From positions 26,138,001 to 26,202,000 of the forward strand of contig OX621255.1 of NCBI GenBank assembly GCA_951640165.1: a stretch of DNA of 64,000 nt. The letters run 5' to 3'. The translations under genes and the position numbers were made by a program. Each line of letters begins with the position of its first letter. Within the stretch, counting starts at the first letter, position 1. The stretch is from Pseudoips prasinana (taxonomy: Eukaryota; Arthropoda; Insecta; Lepidoptera; Nolidae). Of the stretch, positions 41,289 through 51,943 are shown piece after piece. Under the pieces are notes generated by a model that worked only from the letters and a program-made list of their open reading frames with translations, was not told the origin of the DNA and searched no databases.

Positions 41289-41727
41289 TTTTTTTTTCCT
41301 TTTTTGTTGGAAACCTTTTATAGGTCCCCGCCGTTTGGGGGAGACGACGGGGTATGTGGGAGTCCACAGGGTTACCCACTAAAACCACCACGACAGCCTA
41401 GTCTCTAGATGCTTATAGTGATGGTCCGGGAACTCGAAACGATTGCCATCCGGAACCACCACCTGCAACTATGCGTCTAAAGATAGACTCCTCCCGTGGC
41501 GTGAAGCCCTCGTTGCATATTTTATGCATAGGCGACTTGCAGCTGCCACAAATCGCCTCTTCCCAGGCCCACCTCCTTAAGGACAAGGGCGGTCGGGGTC
41601 CCCACTCCAACCACCTGTGAACTCGGGGGTGGCACCTAGAGAGCCATAAGATATGGCCATTATAGAGCCACCCTCCACACTCGCTCCGAACTTTTCTCCG
41701 GTGCCAATCTCTCCACCAGAGTAATGG
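41289..41727 (-). mobile_element. Poly(A)-tailed retroelement of unknown family with 15-bp target duplication
   Basis: The target CTACGACAGAACCCT is found at 41274-41288 and again at 41728-41742. The insert ends (minus strand) in an A-rich tail (T-rich at 41289-41310). The GC-rich body has no convincing frame. Long duplication plus A tail means LINE-mediated insertion. It may be a 5'-truncated R1-type LINE 3' UTR or a SINE. Confidence 0.8.
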
Positions 41728-41742
41728 CTACGACAGAACCCT

Positions 41743-42145
41743 GGTAGGGAGCATTGTGACATACTATAGTGAAAAGTGATGAAAATATAAGTCGAAACCA
41801 AAGTCGATATTTTATTCCAATATTAAAAGATCCCGAAGATTTGGAGTACCAGATCGTTATAATACCATCGCTTGATTAATGATGTTATGTCTAAGATATT
41901 AAGTTAATAATATTGGTGAATACAAGTAAAATTGATAAAAATAACTTTGTACACACTATAAATATAGTGCAATGCAGATTTAAAGAGGCAGAGGTTATGT
42001 TGATACTATGTACACTCTTGCAACGTGGCGAACAAAGGCAGGGAGAAGATAATATGTAAAAAGATGTGTGTGTGTGTGTGTGGGAAAACAAGAGAATCAG
42101 ATAAATAGAGAATAATACAAGGATAATTAAAAGATTTATGTATTA
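41743..42145. other. Unassigned sequence with (TG)n
   Basis: (TG)n microsatellite at about 42065-42082. Nothing else recognised. Confidence 0.5.
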
Positions 42146-42373
42146 CTAGCTGGGCCCCGCGGTTTTACCCATGTTAAACTTTACAAATTACCACAGCTCC
42201 TCCCCCGTAAGTGATAGCGTGATAATATGTAGCCTATATGTTGACCCGACCTCTTAGTAATATTCATGCAAAATTTGAAGTAAATTCATGCAGTACTTTT
42301 TGAGTTTAGCCCGGACATACATACAGACATACATACAGTTTTGATTTTCCTACGATTTTATTATATGTATAGA
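42146..42373 (-). mobile_element. Non-autonomous Helitron, copy 3
   Basis: On the minus strand TCTATACATATAATAAAATC at the start and GCTAG at the end, with A before and T after. A shortened relative of 15913-16227. Confidence 0.75.
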
Positions 42374-42959
42374 TAATATTATATAAAGAATTAATGTCAT
42401 TTATTTTCATATAATAATACAAGTATTTAACTTAACTTAATAACAAAGAACCTAAATAAACTTATGAATATACATAACTACCTACATTAGAAAGAAAAAC
42501 TAAATCTACGAAAAAGTAAATTATATACATAAATAAATTAAAACTAACTACAGATGGCGCCGTAGTATTACTCCGAATCGATGCCATGAGAAAATGTGCC
42601 CAGAAGACTGGCACATTTTTTTTTTATATTATATTAATATAATATAAAAAAATTATAGCATTTTATCAAGCTTAAAAATTATTTTACATTTAATGCATAA
42701 TATTAAATTTTATATATTTTAGATGTTTCATCTTGAACAATGGCAAAATAGGTGTAAATAAAAACGATTGGCCAAATTAACACACGTGCGTTAAATAATT
42801 AAAATAAATTAACGACCAAAGAATTTAATACGCAATTACAAAAAAATAGATCACAAAAACACATTTTTCATAATGATAATTAGGGTGTGATAATAATATA
42901 TTTTTAAAGCTGGTTGAATAGTCCTCTATTGTAGATAATGTCCTTGAAGAACACGTTTT
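42374..42959. other. Unassigned AT-rich sequence
   Basis: Contains an AT palindrome (TTTTTTATATTATATTAATA and its complement, about 42617-42653). Confidence 0.5.
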
Positions 42960-43155
42960 TTATAATGACAACGTCCGCACCAGGGAAATGAGTCCCTGTG
43001 TCGCGGGGTACTTTACAAACATATAATTGACGGACACAAAGTACATCAAGACACAGAACAACTATTTATGGGCCACACAAACAGTAGTCCGGCGCGAGAG
43101 TCTAACCCGCGACACGCAGTTGCGAAACCACTCTCTTAACCGTTGCACTACACGT
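42960..43155 (-). repeat. tRNA-derived SINE family S3, antisense copy
   Basis: The minus strand has GTGCAACGGTTAAGAGAG, GCGGGTTAGACTCTCGC and TGTGTGGCCCATAAATAG, matching 53148-53372. Confidence 0.65.
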
Positions 43156-43640
43156 AACTACGTGTCATGATCATTAGACACATGATAGTTTTGTAGTCTA
43201 TCTCATTCTTTCGTATGCTGAATCCTATATTTGACTCTTCTTACTGTCGCTTTTTCGTTTCATTGGATTTTCAAATCATAACGGTGCTAAAGGTAATGCA
43301 ATTAAAAAACAAGAACATTTAAAGAATAGGTTCTTATGAATTATCATTTTCAGCTGCCTTTTATACACGTTTCTCTTAAGATGTATTTTTAATCGCCCTA
43401 TTTATAAATTATTGTTCTTATATAAACACACTAAGACAATAAATTAACAAAGTAAACAAGGTCGTAAATATCTTTCTGTATCATTATTGTGATAATTATT
43501 ATTTCGTACCTATATATATATATATATATGTACGAAATTTTTTCATTTTTATGTATATACATATGTATACATAAAAGTGAAAAATACATTTATATAACAA
43601 AAAAAGACTAGATGTAAACAAATACCTCTTATTACATACA
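43156..43640. other. Unassigned, two AT palindromes
   Basis: 43501-43538 is ATTTCGTAC-(TA)n-GTACGAAAT. 43539-43585 is a second imperfect palindrome around ATGTATATACATATG. Confidence 0.5.
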
Positions 43641-43735
43641 TACATAAACTCACGCCTTCTCCCAGAGGGGTAGACAGAGATAACGGATCGTGACATATGG
43701 AAATCTGTTATGTATCTACCTACCTCTTATTGTTT
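43640..43735 (+). repeat. LINE C-terminal/3' fragment
   Basis: ACTCACGCCTTCTCCCAGAG, GATCGTGACATATGGAAATC. The last part parallels the KDR..W region at 11215-11424. Confidence 0.5.
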
Positions 43736-43929
43736 TTGCAATATGAAGGGTAACGTCGGAGTCACGTTGTAGGAAGGTATTTATTATGCATCTCTGTCTA
43801 TCTGTACATTTTCTGAATATTAGTTACTGTTGTCAGGATTCTAGCTGTCAACTGTCATTCTTGCTGTCACGCGGGGCCGGGATCGTGATTTTAACGTGGA
43901 CTTTCTTCACGACTAATTCTCTAATGAAA

Positions 43930-44040
43930 TCAACCGGGACCAACAGTTTAACATGCCATCCGAAGCATGGCGAAGCTTAAATATTTAACCACTTCAGTAT
44001 ATATCTATAAACTGACCGCAAGGCTAATTACTTGGCTATG
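43930..44040 (-). repeat. 5S SINE fragment, antisense
   Basis: The minus strand reads GCCAAGTAATTAGCCTTG, CGGTCAGTTTATAGATA, then AGTGGTTAAATATTTAAG and the central domain CGGATGGCATGTTAAACTGT. Diverged but collinear with 27558-27820. Confidence 0.6.
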
Positions 44041-44059
44041 ATATACATATTATATAGTA

Positions 44060-44322
44060 CTAGCGGCCAGGTACGTGCTTCGCTACGTATAAGGTATAAT
44101 AATAAAAAAATGATTCGTATTAAGTTCATTTATTCAAACAAAAATATATTTTAAATTGCTAAAAGATGTTGACTTTTTTAAGACTTTTTAAAATTTTCTC
44201 GACGTACAAACCTTCCCTGGATTTCCACGAATAATTCAAGACCAAAATTAGCCAAATCTGTAAAGGCGTTGTTGAGTTATAACATTACAACGAAAAGTGG
44301 CATTGATTTTTATATATATAGA
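44060..44322 (-). mobile_element. Non-autonomous Helitron, second family
   Basis: On the minus strand starts TCTATATATATAAAAATCAA, contains GATTTGGCTAATTTTGGTCT, and ends GGCCGCTAG, with A before and T after. This 5' sequence is typical of lepidopteran Helitrons. Confidence 0.75.
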
Positions 44323-44396
44323 TGATAGATATGATATTAGTTGAATTCGTTAAAGCAGTTTATATCTTAGCTGTAAGAGAGATCTGCAAAGTAGCT

Positions 44397-44449
44397 ACTA
44401 TCTAATCTAGTTCGTTTTTTGTCCAAAAACGATGTAGATTAGATAGTAA
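44397..44449. repeat. Interrupted hairpin, 14-bp outer plus 8-bp inner stem
   Basis: TACTATCTAATCTA ... TAGATTAGATAGTA enclose TCGTTTTT ... AAAAACGA with a 5-base loop. Confidence 0.8.
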
Positions 44450-44459
44450 CCGTCCGTGA

Positions 44460-44685
44460 GTCCCTCACAGGGTTGCCAACTGAAAACCAGTGCTAGGTGC
44501 ACCATGGTGACCTTTCGACGGAACATACAGGAGCTATTGTACTTTCTTTATTTTGTTGATTATTTTTTTCGATATTTGTTATTTTTTGTGTTCGTACCTA
44601 TTATGCTGATACCTTGTAATTACTAATTTCTTGTGTGTTCGTGTTGAATAAATGTATTTCTATTCTATTCTATTCTAACCATACT
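44460..44685 (+). repeat. LINE 3' tail fragment
   Basis: 3' UTR-like sequence ending GTTGAATAAATGTATTTC and (TATTC)n. No coding part. Confidence 0.5.
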
Positions 44686-44718
44686 CTCAAAATAGTAGCC
44701 ATACATGGATTTCGTCAA

Positions 44719-44812
44719 ATTTCGTAGATATACATACATACATACATGGACTCACGCCTGTTTCCCAGAGGGGAAACAGGCGTGAGTCTATGCGCGTTTC
44801 GTAGATATAATT
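44719..44812. repeat. Fold-back insertion with flanking direct repeats
   Basis: 18-bp arms GACTCACGCCTGTTTCCC and GGGAAACAGGCGTGAGTC with a 4-base loop (about 44749-44788), lying between two copies of TTTCGTAGATATA. Confidence 0.75.
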
Positions 44813-44980
44813 ATGATAAAATATGCCTAACGGTCTGTACTAAGATGGCGAAATTAATGTGATTGTATCGCATTATCTGGCTAAATATCTGCCATGTGTG
44901 AATTGCACAAACATAAGTTTTTTTATATTTTATCATCTCACTTAATGTTTTTAAACTTTTCAGCGATTTGTACACATTTA

Positions 44981-45278
44981 TTTTATATATTGTGGGCACG
45001 GGTCTCAATTGCGATAACAATTTGAGGCAAATCATTACCTTTAGGTTACCCGACGTTTCACGGCATAGATTGCACCATCCGTGGTCACGGGTCGACTGGT
45101 GCAGCTCGGCAGCGTCGTCTCCGTGAAGCTCGGGTAGACACTGAAACCCAAGCTTCACGTAGACGACGCTGCCGAGCCGCACCAGTCAATGCGCTGCTTC
45201 AAAACGCTTCAAACTTTAAGGTAATGATTTGCCTTAAATTGTTATCGCGATTGAGACCCGTGTCCACAATATATAAAA
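44981..45278. mobile_element. Palindromic MITE M2, about 298 bp
   Basis: The outer arms (TTTTATATATTGTG, then CACGGGTCTCAATTGCGATA, ACAATTTGAGGCAAATCATT) are matched by their complement on the right. An inner stem (GCTCGGCAGCGTCGTC / GACGACGCTGCCGAGC, with GACTGGTGC/GCACCAGTC) occupies the middle. The whole unit folds on itself. No coding capacity. Confidence 0.8.
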
Positions 45279-45333
45279 ATCTTCTCGCTTCATTTGTTCT
45301 GCACTCTCACGCTGATTGCTCGCAGTCAGAGTT

Positions 45334-45384
45334 CAGATAAAGAGGTAGAATATGTACACACGTCATATTCGACCTCTTTATCTG
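45334..45384. repeat. 21-bp near-perfect hairpin
   Basis: CAGATAAAGAGGTAGAATAT and its complement after a 9-base loop, one mismatch. Confidence 0.8.
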
Positions 45385-45589
45385 CAATGCATAATAGCTA
45401 TAGTGCATTGGTGTTCCAAACAATGAAATTTATATCACTTTGACTTGTCTTAACCAATTTAAATATCTTTGTATTCATTTCTTTATTGTGTGCTTCACAA
45501 GTGACAATTTATAATTATAAAATCAGGCATATGAACCCTGAAGTATTTTACCACACATTTACTTTTTTTTTAATTATTGGAAACATAGT

Positions 45590-45895
45590 CCTTAATATAG
45601 ACATAACCATTCAGACAATATGTAGTAAAATATAGCTTACACTATAAATTTCATAATTAAACCTAAGCATAACCTCCTTGACAATAACTTAATACAAGTT
45701 AATATGATTATTATTATAAAATAAATTTTATAAACGTTTTGACAATCCGTGTACCTAAATATCTATATATAACTAGAAATTATTATGTATACTTAACTAT
45801 ATTACTACAAACATGTTCTGACTATTAAGATGCGCGTTTTGTAAGTCTACGTGAATATAAACCTATTTTATTTTTATAGATCATACATGTCATCT
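45590..45895 (+). repeat. Repeat family X, copy 4
   Basis: CCATTCAGACAATATGTAGT, CAATCCGTGTACCTAAATAT, ATGTTCTGACTATTAAGATG, GTGAATATAAACC. Confidence 0.65.
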
Positions 45896-46243
45896 ATGTT
45901 CTAGAGAAAGTAAACCACAAAAGTAATTCTTTAAGGATCTCCTTACAAAATTAATTTGTCTAGTATGCAAGCAAACATCATAATTAAGTCACTGTTAAAT
46001 CGTACCACAGATAAGGGTATAAATGTAATAAAGTAGAGAATAGACTTTTCGCCACCTAAATTTTATTTTGATTGCCTCAAATACATTTTAAAAGTGCATA
46101 TCAAACTATTATTGCACCACCAGCACCAGGCATGTCCATTTTTGCCTACAGTAATTTAACTAATTTTATTTTCAGTAAAATTAATGAACATTCAGCGCTT
46201 GAAATGAAAATGAAAGTTCGCTGTATTTCTGTCATTTTGTGCA

Positions 46244-46530
46244 TTCATTAATAATAATAATAATCTTTATTTCAGACTTAAAAGTCCATAATATGACATC
46301 AAATTAACTTAGTTTATAAATGTGTTCTATATAATTACAATATGATCTGAGTTTAGTTTTTTAATACTTTTTATATAATTGAAATCTAATAATTGTAGTA
46401 AACATAAATATATTAATTTACATTTTAATTTACATTGACAATTTTTAATGAAGCGCTAGTACACTTGTTCGCTTTTTCCTTACACATTAACCACGTTGGC
46501 GTCCTTGTGTGTCGCGAATTCTTCTGATGA
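46244..46530 (-). repeat. LINE 3' UTR fragment, antisense
   Basis: The minus strand ends in AATAAAGATTATTATTATTA, a typical LINE simple-repeat tail. The upstream part is not recognised. Confidence 0.45.
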
Positions 46531-46556
46531 GATCACTTAAAATACTAATACTTGTA

Positions 46557-46691
46557 CAGACGCCTGCACATCAAGCTACCTCAATCTATCAAATTTCCCC
46601 AATTGAAAGTGAACCTTATTCTTTTGAGATAAAGTTCTAAATCTATAAAAGAAATTTGACAGATTAGGCTAGCTGGATGTGCTGGCGTCTG
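46557..46691. mobile_element. TA-MITE M1, copy 1 (135 bp)
   Basis: Nearly whole-length palindrome: left CAGACGCCTGCACATCAAGC and right GCTGGATGTGCTGGCGTCTG, flanked by TA. Inner motif ATCTATCAAATTTCC. Size, TA flank and long inverted arms fit a Tc1/mariner-type MITE. Confidence 0.8.
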
Positions 46692-46866
46692 TACATTTGT
46701 GAGTAATGGACATCGCAACTCAAACTAGGATATGTCGAAACTACTTTTTTTTGTATTAAATAATCCCAAAAAACATTTATCTGAATTTAAAAAGTTAGAG
46801 GCCACTACAAAATTAGCAATATGTAGATATAAAAAATCACTGTTTGGTGTTCGTTGCAAACTATTG

Positions 46867-46992
46867 GCGCCAGCACATCCAGCTACCCCAATCTGTCAAA
46901 CTTCTTTTGTAGATTTTCAAGTTTATCACAAAATCATAAGGTCCAATTGGGGAAATTTTACATACTGGGGAAGCTTGATGTGCTGACGTCTG
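46867..46992. mobile_element. TA-MITE M1, copy 2
   Basis: CCAGCACATCCAGCTACCCC ... GCTTGATGTGCTGACGTCTG then TA. The extreme left end is eroded. Confidence 0.75.
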
Positions 46993-47870
46993 TACTATGA
47001 TTCCACCTTAAATACAACATTAAATAGTCCTCTCACTCGTATTGCAAGGCTGTCCAACTAAACTACGGTCTCATACAACTAATTATAAGGTAGGTAACTT
47101 CTGTATGGCTTTGTTAACGTGCAGGCACTTCCTGTTGAATAATATTAATGTAATAGTTGAATAATGTTTAATGTAATAGTTGTTTCTTTATTAGTTTAGG
47201 TAATGCAACAGGTTTTTGTTTATAAGTAAGTCGAGTCTCAAACTTAAATGTCATCATAATCAATGCCATGCATACCTGTTAGTTGGGAAATCATTACGTA
47301 AGTACTATATTATTAGTGCAATTTGCATTTTTTCCATGTAATGTTTCTATTGGAGCGTTAAATAAATAAAATAAATGTTGCACAAGTGACTTTAGTCGAG
47401 TCCAATAAATGTCTGTTATATTAAGGAGGGAAGTAGCTCTAGCCTCCGATTTGTGGTAAGATACACCATCTAGCCATTCTCAGGGAAGTTTTGTTTAGTG
47501 TTCCGGATGCATTTAGAGAGCGACGGTGGCGGCCGCCCTTATGGGCCGCCAACCTTCTATAGCGCGCACCGGTCAATCGTGAATTCACGCGCTCCTTAAC
47601 TTAGTGAGTACGGGACTGAATCTGTTCTCGTATACGCAGAGGGAATTCACAAAGGCTATAAATATACTAATAGGCAATATAGCTTTTCGATATTGTTTAA
47701 TATAATGAAAGTGAGTAATATGGAATTATGACCTGGCTATAGGAATTGTGTTACAATGAAACGGAACAACTATTGCACATTCAATCTTAACACATTAATT
47801 AATTAAAAAAACCTATAAATTATCACGTTTACACCTTAATATCTACTATAAAAATATATAATTATATAAA
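46993..47870. other. Unassigned sequence
   Basis: No gene or element recognised. A GC-rich patch (about 47520-47575) lacks an open frame. Confidence 0.5.
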
Positions 47871-47918
47871 TTTATGCAATGAAATTTAATATGAACATAT
47901 TAAATTTCATTGCATAAA
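47871..47918. repeat. 23-bp perfect hairpin with 2-base loop
   Basis: TTTATGCAATGAAATTTAAT... is followed after AA by its exact complement. Confidence 0.9.
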
Positions 47919-47965
47919 TAGAACTATTTATTTCCGCGCACTGTATAAACATAGACGTTTTCGCA

Positions 47966-48012
47966 TCCACACACACACGCACATGCACGCACGCACACAC
48001 ATACACCATACA
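47966..48012. repeat. (CA)n-rich microsatellite
   Basis: Imperfect CACACA/CGCACA run. Confidence 0.9.
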
Positions 48013-49200
48013 CAAAGACCCTCTATTTATATAATATTCTTTTTCCACATTTTAGACGCCCAAAATTAACCCACTTCATTAGTTTATTTTATAACAACTT
48101 CATTAGAATATTATTTTTTTGTCCTAGTTTATTAAAATTTTCTCTTTGCTGTTTAACAAGTATAATGTGATGATGTATATAGGTATTTTATTACTTAAAA
48201 GGAATGCCCCAACCACTACGATGAACCACATTGTAAGAAACTAAAAATAAACTATTTTTATTTTTTAATATTGTGTAAGTAGTTATAAGTATAATTTAAG
48301 TTTGTTATGCTTAACCTATTTGTCATGTTCCACTATTGCATTGGTTGTATAACTGTAATGATAGTGTGTAATATGGAAATAAATAAATGTTTATTCGACC
48401 ACCGGTATTTTTCGTTTATTTTTTTGGTAACATCAGTAACAACAGGAGAGTTTTTAAGAAACGCCATACTCAAAGAATTTAAAAATAATAAAAATTGTAG
48501 AGATCAAGGCACGATAATGACGCCAATATGGTCGGCATCAAAGAAGTAAAATCCAAAATATTAACTATCTATCCAAGAGCATTCTTCACTCCTTGTGGCT
48601 ACCACTAATACTAGGTACACACTAATCTGTAAAATCAATCTTAAAATTCAGATACCCTCAGCAGTTAAAACTGAAATGCTAATTCTGGAAATTAACACCT
48701 CAATACGAAATATTAAACCACGTTAATAACATAAATAAGATGTAACAAAAAAACGATATAAATTTGGAAGTCGCTGTTGACAATATGCGCAATTTTGTGA
48801 CTGGACACACTATTTTTTTAGTGTACTGCAAAAGCCTACGAAAAGCTGCTGTGAGATTCCAGTGACTTTTGAAGAGAAAAGGGTTCGATTTTTTCCCATG
48901 ACATACACATTTTGACATCAATAATTTAAATCATTGACAAATAATGAACTTTTGAAGCACTGTAATAACTTAAGTAAATAATCAAGATGGATTATGGATT
49001 ACTATTTCCCCTCGGATTATTAATTCTTGTTAAAGGAATGAAATAATGTTACCATGTTAAAACCAAAAATTATTACTCACTGTGCAGAGCGTGAAAAATC
49101 AAACTATATTATTGTAAATTCTTTTTTCTTGAATTTACAAGCTGTAGCGATAAATTTTGCTCTGAGACAAATTATAGGCACTGTAAGTGCGAATAATGCT
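48013..49200. other. Unassigned sequence
   Basis: No exon or element recognised. An 80-codon frame at 48307-48549 has no family features. 49113-49141 is a 10-bp hairpin TTGTAAATTC/GAATTTACAA. Confidence 0.45.
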
Positions 49201-50160
49201 TGTTATTTGACTGGTCTGATGGTCTAGTCGTTAGTGACTCTGAATAGAATAGAATAGAATACTCTTTATTGTACACACAAGCAGGATAAATAGGTAGGAC
49301 AAAAAATAATAATATAATTTAGTACAATGGGCGGTCTTATCGCATTAAGCGATTTCTTCCAGACAACCTTTGGATGGATAGGAGCTGTAATTGTTTTAAA
49401 AAGTGGGTGTGTAACAAATGAAGTAGTGGATAAATAACATTATAAAAAATAATAAAAAAAATGTGTATAAAAGTGTAAAGGGGTATACCAAATACATGGT
49501 ACCTATGACTACATATATGATAAACATAAATACATATATAAACATTACATAATATATACATTCTATAAAATACAATACAGTGTATAATATATAAAATATC
49601 AAAATACATACATAATATATAAAAGAGGAAGGATCTTTACAAACGCAGGTAGTGTTCTTTAACACCTTTATTAAACGTAGCAACAGTTTGGGCACGTCTT
49701 ATATTAATTGGCAAGGCGTTCCATAACCTTACTGCTTCAACGGCAAATGACTTGTCCATAAATATTGTGGAATGTATAGGATTATGCAGTTTTAAGTTAT
49801 GTGATGATCTTAGGAATCTCGAATGCGTGTCACAGAGAAACTCGAATCGGTTTTTAAGATATGAAGGCGTAGCAGGGTTAAAGAGTATGTTATATAATAA
49901 GGAAAGAATATGTGCATTCCGACGAAAGCGAATTGGCAACCACTTGAGCTTTAAACGGAATGATGAAACGTGATCATATTTGCGAAGACCAAATATGAAT
50001 CTTATACAAAGGTTTTGGAGACGCTCAAGTTTATCCAGTTGCCTAGCTAGAAGTCATGGGTTCAATCCACGACAAATTGCCTAGCTAGAAGTCATGGGTT
50101 CAATCCACGACAAATCTTTGTGTGATGAGTGAGACGATTATTTGCTCTGAATCTTAGTGT
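49201..50160 (+). repeat. tRNA-like SINE split by a LINE insertion
   Basis: The head GGTCTGATGGTCTAGTCG (49209-49235) and the continuation GCCTAGCTAGAAGTCATGGG, TTCAATCCACGAC, TTTGTGTGATGAGTGAG (from 50039) belong together. In the continuation a 38-bp block is duplicated in tandem (50039-50076 and 50077-50114). Confidence 0.6.
49239..50037 (-). pseudogene. LINE family L-A relative, 3' end inserted in SINE
   Basis: The minus strand starts inside the ORF2 C-terminal region (LDKLERLQN, near 50035), then IRFIFGLRKYDHVS. An intact stretch follows at 49939-49637 (RAQTVATFNKGVKEHYLRL at its end, AVRLWNALPINIRRA before it). The 3' UTR carries the hairpin ATCGC/GCGAT (49339-49353) and the end is a (TATTC)n tail at 49239-49262. 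Confidence 0.8.
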
Positions 50161-50170
50161 AATTTAGGTA

Positions 50171-50304
50171 CAGATTCCAGCACATCAAGCTACCCCAATC
50201 TGCCAAATTTCCCCAAATGAAAGTGAACCCTTACTTTTGCGATAAAGTTAAAAATCTATAAAAGAAATTTGACAGATTGGGGTAGCTGGATTTGCTGGCA
50301 TCTG
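50171..50304. mobile_element. TA-MITE M1, copy 3
   Basis: CAGATTCCAGCACATCAAGC ... GGATTTGCTGGCATCTG, TA on both sides. Confidence 0.8.
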
Positions 50305-51543
50305 TACTTATAATATGGACTTATAAGACATTCGTATCACCCTGTGAGCATTGCTATTGTTTTTATCCCATAGAATGTATAAATATTTTCTAGCGGGCCC
50401 ACAAATGTGTTACCAACCTTTAAGAAATAAATAGGCTCACTCCATGAAGTATGCTATCTCATACCAGTACCTCCAGTACCAGTTCCTGCAGTTTACTTAC
50501 TCTATCACACGTCCAGTTTCGTCCCATACATTGAGCACCTGCGCCTATCGCGGAAACTATAAAAAACTAAAACTCAAACCACGAGTTTCTTTAATGAAAC
50601 TGATTGTGGAGAGGAACGCTACTACAGGTCGATACGCATGATAATTATGTAATTTAATTAAAAGTAGTTTTTAAGCGCTATCGGAAGATCAGCGTTACAG
50701 TAATAATTATTATTTACTGTAACATTTGCTGAGGTAGACGCCTTTCCTAGCTAGTACTTATAATGTTGCATGCTTCATAAGTATTATGTAAACTAAACGC
50801 AATTAGTTATATCGTCTTAGATGTAAACTAAGTTAAGGATTATCTGTGCTTGTTGGGAATAAACCTTTTTTTATTTTTATTATAAACTGGCGGTTAGATG
50901 GTTTACGAGCAGATCACAAATACCTCCGCAGTTAATTCAGACTCATCGTGTGAGGTACAAAGTTTCTTGTGGAACGCACGGTGGTAGACATCAATTCATC
51001 CAGGTGATATGGATTAAATTTCCTCTTCTTGTGAGTGGACCTATAGCGGAACGTGGTGGCAGTGATAAGTTCGAACAATTCTTCAACCCGTAGTAGAAGA
51101 CAGACAAAAGATAAGAGAAGAGATAGGTTTGATATATTTTTAATACTGATAAAATAAACCAAATATCGGTGAGCATTATAGGCTCAGTACGCCAAGTAGT
51201 ATAGCAAACTTGTTTCAGAAGCATCTCAAATTAAAATCTCTCGACTAACCATTCTGGTTCCGTTGTTGAACAAAACTTTTGCCAGAGAGGTCCTTATGAT
51301 TCTGGATTTTATCTGAATAGAGTTTTCGCTTTGTTGTTTATTACAAACCTGTTTACTTACAAACCTGTGCAAACTACAGACCAATTAAATTTTGCGAATC
51401 TCAATTTGTGTTTAGACCGGGTCTTTTGTCCGATTGATACAGAAACACGATTCTAACTTCTCTGTGATAAATTTTAATTTTATAGCATTTTTCGCAATGC
51501 AAAGCGTTTATCTTATCTCAAAAATGGGAAATCATAAATTTAA
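50305..51543. other. Unassigned sequence
   Basis: No supported gene. A 10-bp hairpin GTTACAGTAA/TTACTGTAAC lies at 50694-50723. 50800-50880 ends like a LINE 3' UTR (GGGAATAAACC and T-rich). Confidence 0.45.
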
Positions 51544-51619
51544 TCGTCCGGCGGGTCTCGAACCTGCACCATCTACCAATCCGAGGTAGGCGCTCTGCGT
51601 TAAGCTACGAACGATACTT
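51544..51619 (-). tRNA. tRNA-like sequence (SINE head or tRNA pseudogene)
   Basis: The minus strand folds as a cloverleaf: a 7-bp acceptor stem ATCGTTC/GGACGAT (one G-U), a CTACC/GGTAG anticodon stem with a 7-base loop TCGGATT, and a T arm with GGTTCGAGACC. Position 33 is C instead of T and one T-stem pair is broken, so a functional tRNA is doubtful. The formal anticodon would be GGA. Confidence 0.4.
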
Positions 51620-51936
51620 GCTGGCAGATCAAACTTAGGATTCCCTTGCTAACATCCTTCATCTCTGTGATAAGCATAAGAATGCTATATCTACTATCTT
51701 ATGTTGTGTCAGTGTTTACATTTTTATGTTTATTCAAAACAATGACGTGAATTTGGTCTGTGTCATCCAAATATTTTACCTTTGCATCTTTGCGGTATCT
51801 ATCTATAGGAACAAAGTTGATTGGGTCACTGGTTTTCGGAGATTTAAGTGCTATACATAAAACACACACATACACAGACCTCTCACAATTCGTTCTTAGT
51901 CTTAAGTTAGTTTTAATAATATTGATTAAGTTATTA
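51620..51936. other. Unassigned sequence
   Basis: No feature recognised. Confidence 0.5.
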
Positions 51937-51943
51937 TAGAGTG

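Noticed and set aside
46732..46986. 84-codon plus-strand frame
   Set aside because: Its second half is a TA-MITE M1 copy; no independent support.
48307..48549. 80-codon plus-strand frame as a small gene
   Set aside because: No recognisable domain, no splice or UTR context, and AT-rich chance frames of this size are common in the window.
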